Below, one piece after another: positions 43,651 through 56,095 of a DNA stretch of 64,000 bases (positions are counted from its first letter, which is position 1; every line of letters begins with the position of its first letter). The stretch lies in the NCBI RefSeq assembly GCF_002775205.1, contig NC_036446.1, positions 13,020,565 through 13,084,564 of the forward strand. Reading direction: 5' to 3'. Made by a program: the position numbers and the translations under genes. The notes under the pieces are model-generated. The model saw only the letters and a list, made by a program, of their open reading frames with translations. It had not been told where the DNA came from and made no database searches. The stretch is from Xiphophorus maculatus. Taxonomy: Eukaryota > Chordata > Actinopteri > Cyprinodontiformes > Poeciliidae.

Positions 43651-45640
43651 TAACAGTATTTTTTACTTTTTCTTGAGTTATATTAATATGAAGTATCGCT
43701 ACTCTTACTTCAGTAAAGTTTCTGAATACTTTACCCACAGCAAGTAACTTCACTGTAAAAACAACAAACATGTTTTAACCAGACAAGATCACAAACCTAG
43801 AGTTTTTTTTTTCCAGAGCTGTATTTTGGGTAAATCATGATTCAACACAGCATTGAAGCATGTCATAATCAATATTTAGGATGAGTGCTGTATCTGCCAG
43901 ATGTCCTGATGCTGCCCTGTCCCCTATTTGTAACAAGTGCAGAGACAAAGGAGTCAACGATCAGAGTTTTCACCTATCAATGCGCCACACCTCCTTCCTC
44001 ACGCTGCAGTTGTTTTCCATTGTCTTCTAAATGCCTTTGCAGTGAATAGTGAGGACAAAAGAAGATAAAGAGAGGAGCAGCGAGAAGAAAAGCAGAAGAG
44101 TGAGGTGAGAGGAGAGGTGGGGGAGAAAAAAGAGGTAAGGAGGAGAAAAGCAGCAGCTGTCAGGTGTCAGGAGTCACAAAGGACCATCTGTCCATCGAGT
44201 GCCATCTCCCCCAACACACACGCTACGTTAAACTTTCTTCTTTAAATCAATAAAGATGCTTCCACACGGCTTTATCTGTCCTTCCTGTTTGTTGCTTTTG
44301 TTTTGGTCGAATAAGTTTAATCATCAAAGTGTGTTTGATTCACTGTGTTAGCTGAGATCCAGCTTCGGATGATTTGTGGCTTCACCTCAGCAGGGAACCG
44401 CCGACAAAGTCCTGCTGATGGCCCAGAGCGAGAGCAGGAGATGCCACCATGATGACAAAACAGGCAGGGTGTGTGGGCGTGTGTGTGTGTGTGAGTGGTA
44501 TGCTGCTTCTCCTCTGAACTCAAGTGCCTCAAATACTTACCAAGAAAGACTTGAGCGCATGCACACACACCGTACTGACCCCCGACCTTTCACCTCCAAC
44601 AATCTCTCTCTGGGGAGTTTTTTAAGAGTGTGAGCAGCGCTGGGACGACACATGTTAAAACTTCACACATGCAGCGACTGATCTCTGGAGAAAGACCAGA
44701 GCTGGGGAGTAACTAGTTACATTTACTCAGTTACATTTACTGAAATGACTTTAACTTTTTCTTAGGTAATCACTTTATTTACATCTGGAATGATGTTAAA
44801 ATATGAGTGTGGTACACGCAAGAAGTCTTGAATTTTAATATTTATCTCTTAAGGAATTTATGTAGTTGCAGTAATGGGTAAGTAGTAAATTTTAATAATT
44901 TTTTAGCATAAAAAAATTTTAAATATACAAATGCAGGTTTTAACAAAACATATTTTTTTTATCTACGTAATTGTACTTTTTAAAAATGATTACTTTGTCT
45001 TAGAAAATATCTTTTTTAGCTTATAATCCATACACACAATTGGCTTTATTATTCAATCAATGCTGATAGTTTTATGTTATTTAAATTTTATTTCATTTGA
45101 ATTTTAACAGTATCTGAAGTGTTCACTATAGACTCATTGTAAAACCTTCCTGACTCTGCGGGCTGAAAACAAGCACTCCACACTGTTCAGATTTATTTTT
45201 GTAAAACGTTGAAAACTTTGTACTAGCTTTGTCTTTGTGTTGGCCTGTTTTACACAAGCCAAGTAAAGACATTTGAAGTTCGTGGTTGTAGCACAAATAG
45301 TAGAAAAAGTTACTTTTTGTGGCTTTTTTTTGTTCTTTTTTGATTATGACAAAATATAAGATGGCTGAATAGGAGTGTTGTCTACGAGGGCTACCTTCGG
45401 CCCTTCTAGTGTTAAAATTAAAATATTGACCATTTGCTTTGATGTCTTTGTATTCTGTAATAGTTTATTGTCTTCTCTCTATGTTCGCAAAGGTTAGCAC
45501 CAGAGTTGGGTTGAAACTTTTGGAAAAAATGTACTTTTAGGAGTATTTATTACTATGCTGTACTTTTAATTTTTACGTGAGTAATTTTATTATTATAAAG
45601 AATTGCTGCTGTTACTTGAGTAAAATTTGTGGACACTTTC
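43651..45640. other. Gene-free stretch
   Basis: Contains fragments of the 'tacttgagtaa' family (43650-43740, 44700-44790, 45498-45640). 44030-44640 is purine-rich and then GC-richer unique DNA with no convincing frame. Confidence 0.45.
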
Positions 45641-46010
45641 TGCTTTTCCATTGACCTTAAAATTGCACAAACTGGAATCATAAAAAAATCAATTAGCTTA
45701 ATGGAAACAGGCCAATTCTGAAATAAAACAAACATGTTTGATAAAAAGATTTTGTTTTTTTTTTTTGCGTCACACGAGTCATGTGATCAACAGCTAGATG
45801 TCACTACTGGCGGAAAAGACGAAGAAGACGGCAGGAAGTGGCAGGACGACAATGAAGCTGCATGTTTTTTAATTATCATGTGAACATACTTATTCACGTG
45901 TGATTTTTATTGCGTTTATTTCATAGGAACGTCGCAATTGCAAAATTTAGTTTTTTCAACATTAGCAGAATGTTGACAAAGATTTTGCTCACATTTGTAA
46001 GTTTATCAAC
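45641..46010 (+). repeat. Interspersed family P, copy 1
   Basis: Shares with 53190-53470 the order 'cttaatggaaacaggccaat', 'cacacgagtcatgtgatcaa', 'gaagacggcaggaa', 'ttattcacgtgtga' and 'cattagcagaatgttgac'. Non-coding. Confidence 0.7.
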
Positions 46011-48940
46011 TTAAAAAGTAAATATTTGCGTGTAAATCTGGCTGCCATTTTTTCAGTCAGGCACGACACAGATGGCAAAAGGAAAAAGTTTTCTATTTTT
46101 AAAGATGGCAGGTTTGATGAAATGCACAAGCAAAACCTGATTTAGTTTGTAAATTGTCAGGATTAAAAGTTCTGCGGGGATTTGGACAAAAAGTTAGTCA
46201 GACCCAAACAAATCCCCTGCAGTGGGAAAAATTATTTCATCTTAAGAAATTACAAAATAAAGGAGATGATTGAAGATTTTTGAAAAAACGGGAAACAATT
46301 TTATCATGGGGCAAGAACACTAACTGCTTGTTTCTTTAAAAGGTGTTCAGATGCACCTGCACACGCACACACTCCCTAAAATCAACTCTCTGTTTCATTC
46401 TCCCGCTGCTCTCTCCTCCACCACCCTGTCCTTCCTTCCCCCTCCTGCAGACAGAAGGCGGATGCTGCCAAACACTTCCTCTCTCCCCGAAGTCACTTCC
46501 TGGCGCTGGAAATCCATTTCCTGCTCACAGATATCACAGCTTTTCTCAGGAATTTCAGCCTTTTTTTACTCACTTTCACAACGGCTCACTGTTCATTAGT
46601 AAAAATGTTGGGATTGTTTTACTTGTTAATAATTATGAATGTATAATAAGAAGCTTAACAAATGTGAAAATCAAAATATCTGAGACTTTTTATGGATTCG
46701 AGAGCATGATTTATTTTTCTCAAAATTTTAGTTTCTTTTGCTTTTTTATATTTTGTAATCTTAAACTGAGCACAAACGGTTTTGCTAATAAAATGTCGGC
46801 TCTAAATGAACGGTGGTGAATCACAGGGGAAGGAGTGAAGATAAGGGAAGTAAGAATGAAAAATATAAAGTTCTTGGCAGGAAACAGGCACGGTTTCCTG
46901 TGATGTTAATACCACAAGCCTGCATGACAGAGGAGATCCCCAACACACACACACACACACACATATGCCTGTAGCTAATCAGTGGCAGTGTTATCTGGAC
47001 TTGCAGAGGGGGAAGTGTTTATATTTGTCTTAAAGGCCGGACCACCATGCAGTGCTGCAAATGACACACAGAGCATTATCGATCAGCACACAGAATCATC
47101 TCTGACAGGGATCGACTCACTGCGACATAAATCCACTGTACCAGGACAGGAAGCAGTATTCCCTGCATTTGTAAAGGTGACAAACTGTCAACTCTGCCCA
47201 CATTTCCCTTAAGCTGCTGATTTTACAAAAGATGCAAAAGACTGTAGGTCTAAATCTAATTTTAGACTGATTGGGAGGTCTGACAGGAAACTTTACTTTG
47301 TCTTATTGTTGTTTTTAGGGGTGAGGCACAAAAGTCTTACTTTGGTCTGAGAGAATGGTTCTGCTCCATATTCTGTGCCTACAAGTGTTTATGGGATTTT
47401 TTAAACTGTTCTTTCAGGAGAAAGTCGTGAGGTCAGACACTGATGTTGGACAAGATGGCCTAATCCCCAATCATCGCTCCAATTTATCCCAAAGACGTTC
47501 TGTTAAGTTGAGGTCAGAGATCAGTCACGTTCCTCAACACCAGACACTCATGCATGTCTTTGAGGACCCTGCTTTCTATGGAGCTAAATTGGGGCCATAA
47601 AGTTTGTTCAAAAGAAAGAAAATTGAAACTGAAAAATGTTTGAAACTCAAAATAAATATTTGAACTGAAACAAAACTTTTTGAATCTGAAATAAAATGTG
47701 CAACTTGGAAAAATGTTCAAAGCTACTTCTCAGATTCAAGGCTTTTTTTTAGTTTCAGATTTTTCTTCCAGTTTCATGACTTTTTCTTCAATTTCAAATC
47801 TTTTTTCTTTCCAGTCTCAATCTTTATTTTCAGTTTCAGAATACCTTTTCAATTAGAGATATATTTTTTTCAGTTTTATTTTATTGTTTTGTTTCAACAA
47901 ACTTTATGGCACCAATATAGCTCTATAGACTTCAGGACTGGCGCAGTCCTATTCCAACTACACGGGGTCACCTCTAAACTGGAGCATGAAATTATCAAAA
48001 ATATCTTGGTATATTGCATTCTCTGCTAACCCCTGTTAAACAAGCAAAAATGATCTTCCTTCCACCAAACTACTGTTTCCCTGGCAACCACCAAATGAGT
48101 TTTAGCTAATCTAAAGGCAGCATAAAGTTTGGAGGTATGAACCTTTGCCTCTGTATAAAGTTTGTGATTTTGCTGCAGTGCTGCTAACAACTTTATTGTG
48201 CCATAAAGTTTGTTCAAAAGCAATATTTCGTGCTGCAGAATATTTAGCAGCAAGAAAAAAGAATCATGAAAGGATAGATATTTGACAGATGGCATCGTAT
48301 ACACCGAGCTTCTAAGAGTAACACATTCTTCTATAAATGTATGTAGAAACTGTCTTCATGCATATAAATAAACTGCAGTTTATGGAAACATTATGTTTAT
48401 GTCTTCCACATTTAAATATTCTCTACAGCTAAGAGTAAACACTTGTTATTGGGGACAATGTTACATGGTTGTGATTTGTAAAATTAGAAACAAGGGAATA
48501 AAATATGTGTGTGTGTTTATATGTGTAAAAAATATCTGTTTACTTAAAAGCAGTCAAATTCCACATTTCTACCCCCTGTTATTGTTTTGAAACCATTTCA
48601 GTCTTTATTGTGTGCAGGATGCGGTTAAAAACGTTTGAACTTCAAATCGAGCAGCATAAACCTTACCAAAGAAGTGCAAAGTCGTTGGTTGTTTTTGTCA
48701 TGATTTATTGTTTTGCTTTACCTAAGGAAAGGTTTAAAAATCACAAGTTTCACAGAATGAAATAAAATATAAATTCACTGCTTAGTCTGTGTCTTTATCT
48801 AGCGTAAAAACACAATTGTGGCTTTTTTTTTTTTGCCACATGTTACAAGTTTATACTTATTTCTCCTACTTTTCCAAAAAGATTTCTTTTAGTTGTTACA
48901 TAAGCTATCCATATTTATTATTGAGTGAATGAAATAAAGA
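46011..48940. other. Gene-free stretch with Tc1-like and simple repeats
   Basis: 47416-47600 has phrases of a widespread fish Tc1-derived repeat ('gttgaggtcagagatcagtc', 'gttcctcaacaccagac', 'atgcatgtctttgaggaccc'). 47600-47900 is a degenerate 'gaaactgaaa/tttcagttt' tandem. 46946-46964 is (CA)n. No coding exon supported. Confidence 0.5.
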
Positions 48941-49292
48941 AGGCTGCGCAGTGGGTAGCACTGTTGCTTTACAGCAAGAAGGTCCTGGGTTCGATTCCCG
49001 GGATCTTTCTGCATGGAGTTTGCATGTTCTCCCTGTGCATTGTGGATTCTCTCCGGGTACTCCGGCTTCCTCCCACAGTTCAAAAACATGACTGTAGGTA
49101 AATTGGTCTCTCTAAATTCTCCCTAGGTGTGAGTGTGTGTGTGGTTGTTTGTCCTGTCTGTCTCTGTGTTGCCCTGCGACAGACTGGCGACCTGTCCAGG
49201 GTGACCCCGCCTCTCGCCCGGAACGTTAGCTGGAGATCGGCTCCAGCACCTCCCGACCCCACGAAGGGATAAGGGTGTAAGAAAATGGATGG
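48941..49292 (+). mobile_element. Complete tRNA-derived SINE with 12-bp TSD
   Basis: The head has pol III promoter boxes: A-box-like 'ggctgcgcagtgg' (48942-48954) and a perfect B box 'ggttcgattcc' (48988-48998). The body contains 'ctccctgtgcattgtgg', 'ctccggcttcctcccaca' and 'gcgacagactggcgacctg', and the 3' end is 'aaaatggatgg'. It is flanked by an identical 'atgaaataaaga' (48929-48940 and 49293-49304), so both ends are intact. The 3' part is probably shared with a partner LINE that mobilises it. Truncated relatives are at 20949-21077, 43093-43173 and 54355-54483. Confidence 0.88.
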
Positions 49293-49423
49293 ATGAAATA
49301 AAGAATAAAATTAAATGAAATGTGAAACTGAAGCGTAATATCACCTTATGTCATATATTGTATATATTTCGTCAAGACATGCGACAGCTCTCAACTTCTG
49401 TACCTTTAACTACGTATGTAACA

Positions 49424-49545
49424 GGGTTTTATTTTAACAATATTATAGATGTGAAGTTTGTAGTTGGTGGTTACCATAGCAACCGGTAACTGACAGCTCC
49501 TCCCCCCTTTTTCTGTTGCTATTTGTACCTGTGGTACGCATCAGG
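49424..49545 (+). repeat. Family R copy 3, internally deleted
   Basis: Starts 'agggttttattttaacaata' like copy 2, then jumps from 'gatgtgaagtttg' directly to 'tagttggtggttacc', omitting about 120 bases present in copies 1 and 2. It keeps the X-box GTTACCATAGCAAC at 49470-49483 and stops soon after 'ctgttgctatttgtacctg'. Confidence 0.8.
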
Positions 49546-52500
49546 ATCAGCTCCGTCACTGTACCAAAACAAACAGAAAACTTGTGAGCAGAACTGAAAA
49601 GCTGCGCAAACCTCATGCAATTTCATCATATCTGTCAGGAGGAATAGGACAAACTTTCAACAAACATGAAACATAAGAAAACCAAAACATCTGAAGTCAA
49701 ACAGAATAAAAGTTAAATTTACCAAACACAAATGTATAGAAAACATTGACATAAAGAAAATAAGCATTTTTTCCATTAATTATCATGCTATTTAGCAAAA
49801 ATAATCCTATTTGACTTAAAACAGCAACAGTTTAGTTAGATTTAGCTTCAAACAGTGAGAAAAATGTTTTTTTTTTCATGTGGTGCGTACAAATATCTGT
49901 TTTTAACGGTATATGTTAATTTAAGACGTTTTCTCCATGTAGAACTGAAGACCAGCTAGTCATCGTCATATTCTACATGAAATAGTACGAGGTTTACATG
50001 CTGCCACAGACAGGAAGAAAGGACATAATATTGGAGTATATTGTCTGAAAGGAAGCTCACCATACTGGAGCTTCTGTTTGTTGTGTTTTTTTTTTTTTTT
50101 TTTCTAATTTAATTGTACGTCTGCTGGTGTGTTTGTTCATTGTTGCTCCAAACTCCTCTCTCCCATCTGCCGCTGCTCATTAGCATGGAAACAGGACCAG
50201 GAGCGTTTTCACACATACACACACTGGCCATTAATCAACAAGTCAGACCAGGGTCCATTCCCACACATACACGCCACACACACCAAGACAAAAGCCAGAG
50301 CTCACACACACCCAGCCCTTAATCACACACATATCCCAGAGCACACTTTGCTTGATCTCGACCACTCCTCTCGTCTCAGCGGATCAGACCTGGCAACCCG
50401 AATTTTTGTCCATCAAATCTGCCGTCCCTGTGATGTCTCAATCGCCTCTTTCCGTCCAGTGATGACTGCTCCCTCGTGGCACTCTGAGCGAACACAGGAA
50501 GATTTGTTCCCATCAGCTGTTTTCTCCTTTGTCTTCATAGGTTGAATTGGCAAGTATTATTGTGGGAATTTGCTGTCTAATTTGTCTGGGGGATCATGAA
50601 TGGCCACATTGATGAGAAGAACGATTCCCATGAACTAGCAGCAGGAGAGAGCAGCAAAGACAGACGGGCGAGGTAACAGAGTTACAGACAGAAATCACTT
50701 GAATTGTGCTGCTTTGAAAATAAATACATTTACAGATTGTGTTCTAGGCTCTATGATCTATGAAATAAAACTTCAAAAAAAAAAGAAAAAGATGGAAGAA
50801 GTGAGCAAAACAAAATCATTTGGTTTTTCACCAATGTTGTTTTAGGTTCAGTCATGTTCATCAAAGATGTAAACTTTCACAAAACACATCAACATTAACT
50901 TACAAAACATGGCAAAACATGACTGATTGGGGGCCAAAGTTGCCACATTTATTACATTTTCAGCTGCTGTGGTTCGCATTCTCACTGCATTGTGTCAAAC
51001 GACCCAAACTAACTGAAAAAGCTGTTCCCCCCGTCGCCTGTGGTGGCGCTGTACCAAGAACCACTGAAGGAATCCACACAAAACCTCTGAAGAAGACCAG
51101 CCAACTTCCTTCTTCACAAAATGTAAACAAAAATGGAGCGGTGTCATATGTTAGCGGTTGTAGGATTTGATATACATTATTGGTTTGAACATTGCGTGTT
51201 AGCCGCTAATGCTAGCGACGCTAATGCTAGCGACGCTCCTGCAGGCGCCATTACTACGCGGTGAGTCTGTCCAGAAAACCAGACTGTTCCGATGAGGGTT
51301 GAGCAGGAATCTGTCACAAAAATGATCGTAGCGCCCTCATTTCTTACCCGTTTTCTATAAATATGACTTAAATTAAAGCTGAGGAAATTGCTGATGTTTT
51401 GATATGTAAAATATGTATTCTCCCTTGATATAAATCTACAAGCAGTTTGGTTTCTGTCAAGATGCAAGAGAGAACTAAGCAAATTTCTCTTATACAGTAT
51501 CGGTCAATAATTTAGTATTACACAATTCCCGCTGTTAAAACTAATTAAAATGTAACAAACCTCCTATACTTTATGAAATATTTCATTCTGTTTGATGATA
51601 GTTAGGACTACTGCCACGTTCTACAAAGGAGGCAATTAGTCCAGTTTGTTGTTTATTGAAGGTTTAAAAGTTACAACAGCTGTAGTGGGATAATAAAGTG
51701 GTAAACAGGTGAAAAACAACAGTAAACCACTTATATTCTGCTTTTCCACGCTCTCTGTGTTGGCTTTATGTAGACTCGTTGCCATGGCAGCAAGCATAAC
51801 ATCTCCACTAACCCAAAGAGCAAAGAGTAATATCCCAGAAGGCCCTGCAATTCAGGGAGCTTCCTGCTTTTGGAGCCGTCTCCAGTCCGGTTGCATTCAC
51901 ACTGCATTCAAACCGCGTCAGAGTTCACTTCAGCCGAAGTTTTCAGGCAGATCAGAGTTCATTTGTTTGATCTGCATTAAAGTTCGGTTGCACATTCACA
52001 CCTTCACGAACGAACCGGACTTTGTATGCAAACGAACTAGAGTTTTATTAAAGCGGATTAAACAGGGCTGGTATGAATGCACCCTAAAATAACGAGTCTT
52101 TTGTTTTTATTCGGTGTATGTAAATATCTGATTTCAACTATCTTTTAAGAGTACAGGAGAATACCCCTCTTGTCTCTGTCCTCCTGTATCCCAGCCTTTT
52201 CTTGTTTAATAATTTATCAGTTAAGCCTATTTTATTTGTCACAAGCTTGATGTCTGACAGGACCTGTAAAAGAGACCTCTGGAGATTGGACCGTGCAAAA
52301 GAAATTTGATCTCAAAGCAGCAAAAAGAAAGCGACTGACCAGTAGCCTGCTGTGCTGTGGACCAGTGAAAGGCAGGTAAGGCTTCTGTCTCTGCTCACCT
52401 GCTGCTAAAGAGCAGAGCTGAATACAATTCAAACTCATCAGGGAGAGATAGAGAGACATCTGCCGTCCCGCTATCTCTCTGTCCCCTCCTCCTCGGTAGC

Positions 52501-53149
52501 AACATCTGCTTCCTCCGCTGCTCTTTCCCATCATGCAGTGGGCGTGTCCTTTGTGTTGCCCCCCAAGCTTCATTGTTCTAGCCAATCATTGTCCTCCAAA
52601 AGCTGTTCCCACGATGCACCAGTAATGACCAGAAGGTGCTGATGGGAGCTGGTGTCTCTGAAGGAATGACTGTGTCCTTTGCAAAGCGTTTTAGCCCCCA
52701 AGGGAGAGGAGACAAAAAACAAAACATAAACAAAAACAGTTCTCCCAAAGACAGCAGAGGAACGAGGAAGGCTCTAATTGCTAATTAACCACACCACAAC
52801 CTGTAATTTAAAAAGAAAACGCTTGACTGTAAGAGAAGTGGGAGTGGAATATTATATTGTGTGAATATTAACAGAGACAATCGTGAAGGAGATGGAGCTC
52901 TGGGAAAAGATCAGAGCCTCGTCCCTGGGGAGCAGCGACAGATGAAGTAGCTGAATAAGCTGTCTGTCATTGTGTGACTTGGACTGCTGTGGTCACTTCG
53001 TTTGTTCAGACTCAACAATGGAGGATGGCTGAGAGAGAAACCTCTGTTTTCCCACAAGATTTAGCCTAGAAAATCTCTAGTCAGGGATGCTGAGTGTGTG
53101 TAGGGATTTGTTCTGATAGTAAATCGAAATGCTAATAATAGACAAGAAT
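49546..53149. other. Gene-free stretch, partly unique sequence
   Basis: No coding exon supported. 51200-51236 holds a 15-bp direct duplication ('gctaatgctagcgac' twice). 51870-52090 resembles a dispersed repeat ('ggttgcattcacactgcatt', '..tatgaatgcacccta'). 52600-53000 looks unique and has a cluster of homeodomain and RUNX-like sites. Confidence 0.45.
52760..53000. promoter_or_regulatory. Candidate enhancer-like segment
   Basis: 'taattgctaattaacc' (two TAATTR homeodomain cores) is followed directly by 'accacaccacaacc' (two RUNX-type ACCACA cores) within about 30 bp near 52772-52801, in non-repetitive-looking DNA. Function is inferred only from motif clustering. Confidence 0.25.
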
Positions 53150-53470
53150 GGCGAGAAGTATGAAGTCACTAGATACATTTACATTGACTACATAGTTACG
53201 AAAATTAATTCACTTAATGGAAACATGCCAATTTTGAAAAAACTCAAATTTTTTGATGTACAGTTTTGCAATCAATGGAAACACTGTTTTTCGCATCACA
53301 TGATCAACACCCGGATGTTGCCACTTTCACAAACCACGAAGAAGAAAATGACAGGAAACAGTTTGGAGGATCACAAACTTATTCACATGTGATTTTAATT
53401 GCATTTGTAAAATTGTGTATCTTTTTTGGCATTTGCAGAATATTAACAAACAGATTTGTAATGGAAACAA
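53150..53470 (+). repeat. Interspersed family P, copy 2
   Basis: Parallel to 45641-46010: 'cttaatggaaacatgccaat', 'catcacatgatcaacacc', 'cgaagaagaaaatgacagg', 'ttattcacatgtgatttt', 'atttgcagaatattaac'. Confidence 0.7.
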
Positions 53471-54354
53471 CTTTTGAGGTTGAAGCACTTCATTAAAAAA
53501 CCCATAATCTCTTCAGTGCAGTTGTTCTGTGTTCATAGTTGATTGAGTTGGATTGGTTTGTTTTGATTCCTACAGTGATTCTGTAATTAATATCTCAAAG
53601 ATAAGTGAACAAACATTCATTGTATTTTGGTGATGACAGAGCAGATAAATTAAAACAAACATTTTACATCCTAATAGTTAAACGTATTTCAGAACATGTT
53701 GGCTAATATCTCACTGAGTAACTTAAATCTAGTTTTCTCTGCACTCATTTATAGATTATTTTAGATTAACATATTCCATGTGCATGCTTGTTATTCATTC
53801 ATTTATTTATGCTCAGCCATATTGAATTACTTACATCACTTTTAGGTATACATATATTTTATAAACTTGATCTCTTATGGTGATATTTGTATTATTAATA
53901 TGCAAACAAAGTTTGTTTTCTTCTCCGTCTGACATTAAAACAGACTAGACCTTTTCTGTTTTAGTTCAGGTGGGATTGCCAGAACAAAACCTTTATTGTT
54001 TCCTTTTAGTTTTTATGGCTTGAGTCAAACATTCAAGCTTCTCATAATAGTTTAGTCTAATTTTAGCCCGTTCCTCCTGGCAGAACTCGTGTAACCGGCA
54101 CACTTTTTCAGCTCTTTCAACACGTTTTCTGCTGAACTGAGACCACAGCTTTATGACGGCCACTCCAAAACAGTGACTTTAGCATCTTGTGTAATCTGTA
54201 TAACTTACTTTCTGATTTATTGGGTTCCATTTATCAACTTGGAAACCAATTTCTGCCCATCTTCAACTTCCTAGCATGAATTGTTACTCCAACATTTCCA
54301 CATAATATTCTTTCCTCATGGTGTGATCTATTTGGGTAGTTGGGTTCTCTCCAG
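53471..54354. other. Gene-free stretch
   Basis: 54030-54190 contains Tc1-associated repeat phrases ('cgttcctcctggcagaac', 'ggccactccaaaacagtgac'). Nothing coding. Confidence 0.4.
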
Positions 54355-54483
54355 GTTCGCTGGCCTCCTCCTACGATCCAGTGAGTGTGTGCATGGATGC
54401 TTGTTTGTTCTGTGTGTCTCTATGTTGTCCTGCGATGGACTGGCGACCTGTCCAGGATGGCCAAATGACTGCTGGAGATAGAC
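54355..54483 (+). repeat. Truncated SINE body
   Basis: 'tcgctggcctcctcctac' and 'gcgatggactggcgacctg', then 'tccagg', correspond to the middle of the SINE at 48941-49292. Both ends are lost. Confidence 0.75.
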
Positions 54484-55439
54484 ACCATAATTAAAAATTA
54501 TTCAAGTGGATCTATAATGCAAAATTCTTATTTTGCCCATTTCTAAAAATCCATCCAAATGGATTTTATAGATCTATTTGGATGTATAAAATCCAACTGC
54601 TTGTAAAAACAGTCCAAGCACTTAAAAACCACCCAACCTCTGTGTTCACACTGCAGCCTGAATGACCTAATTCTGACTTCTGTTTTTGTTTGCCGTAATG
54701 TCACCTGTATCTGATTTTTTCATGACAGACTGAACAACACAGGTGGGATTTTTTTCGAATGCGACCCAGACCACCTGGATATCTGATGCGTATCCAATGC
54801 CATCTTGAATGTGGCAGTAGAGCGATCAGAGCTCCCTAAGTCATGTGCTGTGCAGACTTGTTTTTTACAATACAAACTGGATTCATTGGCATTACCTTTC
54901 ACAGGATGAAAGAAAATAAAAAATTTTACGAGCAGAATTACTTGACTTTGCAGTCAGAAACTCGCTTCTAAACAACAGAGAAATATTTCCTATGTAGCTA
55001 AATTGGCCCAAAGTAACCACTGACTGTTAGCGTAGCTAACGTTTTCATACTGTGTTTTCTAATGAGAGAGCTAATGAGAAACCACTGTTAGAGGGAAAGT
55101 GCATTAAAGATCAGGGGATTTTGTGAGGAAAGGTCAGTCAGGATCAGAGCTGCTGTTCTTCTGTTTCACAGCTCAGCTTCACAATGTCAGTATTTAACTA
55201 TAAAGATGCTACGAGCCAAAACATGCTGAAAATATACGTTTTTTCTGAATGTGAAAGATTTAGATATGTATTTTCTATTACACTTTTTGACCATTTCTCT
55301 TTTATCCTTGGCTTTAGCCTGTGTACCAGGACGTCTCAGAACTCACTGTTTAAAATGACAAGTAGTTGGGTAGTTGTTTAGTAGTTAGTTAGGTCATTTT
55401 AAAACTGTTTAGTAGTTATTTTAAACTTGTTTGTTTTTA
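54484..55439. other. Gene-free stretch
   Basis: A short inverted repeat near 54550-54596 ('ccatccaaatggatttta' facing 'tatttggatgtataaaatcc'). 54630-54890 resembles a dispersed repeat with 'cgaatgcgacccagacc'. No coding exon. Confidence 0.4.
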
Positions 55440-56070
55440 ACAAGACTTAATCTATTCAGTATGATAAAGATAGCTAATTAATAAAAAATGAGCCAAAATG
55501 CTTATTTTAGGCACAAGGCTAATGTTAGCATACGGGCTATAATTAGTATATTGAGTCACTAGCATGTTGATACTACCATATGGATGAGGGTTATCGCTAG
55601 CAGGTTAACTAACACAAAATTACTCCATTCAGTATGCTAACAGTGTATAAATTAAAATGATTCAAAATGCTAAATTTAGCTTAATTGATGCAATATCGAC
55701 ATGCTGGTGACTCAATATGCTAATGATAGCCATCCTGCTAACATTAGCCTTGTACCTAAAATAAGCATTTTACATAAGTTTATATTTAATAGCAATATTT
55801 ACCATACTAAATGGATTAAGTCAATGTAAGTAAACATGCTGGTGACATCACACATGCTACTGACATCACTCAGTATGCTAATATTAGTGTATAAATTAAA
55901 ATTATTCAAAATGCTAAGGTTAGCTTAAATGCTGTCTGTAACATGTGTGGCACCAGCATGTTAATTTACAGTGACTTAATCCATTCAGTATGATAAACAT
56001 AGCTAATACATATGAAATTATGTAAAATGCCTTGTATTTTATTTACAAGGCTAATGTTAGCATGAGGGCA
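55440..56070. repeat. Mosaic of inverted and direct 'GCTAATGTTAGC' repeats
   Basis: The block at 55495-55530 ('aaaatgcttattttagg', '..aaggctaatgttagcat') recurs inverted at 55722-55771 and directly at 56024-56065. 'ccattcagtatgataaa' type blocks recur directly at 55452, 55630 and 55980. No coding frame. Confidence 0.75.
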
Positions 56071-56095
56071 TGGTGCTGCCACCCGTCCCCTAAAA

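Noticed and set aside
46343..46819. 158-codon plus-strand frame
   Set aside because: Low-complexity Thr/Ser/Pro then Phe/Leu-rich AT-derived sequence with no motif.
48941..49015. tRNA gene suggested by A and B boxes
   Set aside because: It cannot fold as a complete tRNA and continues into a SINE body with a target duplication around the whole unit.
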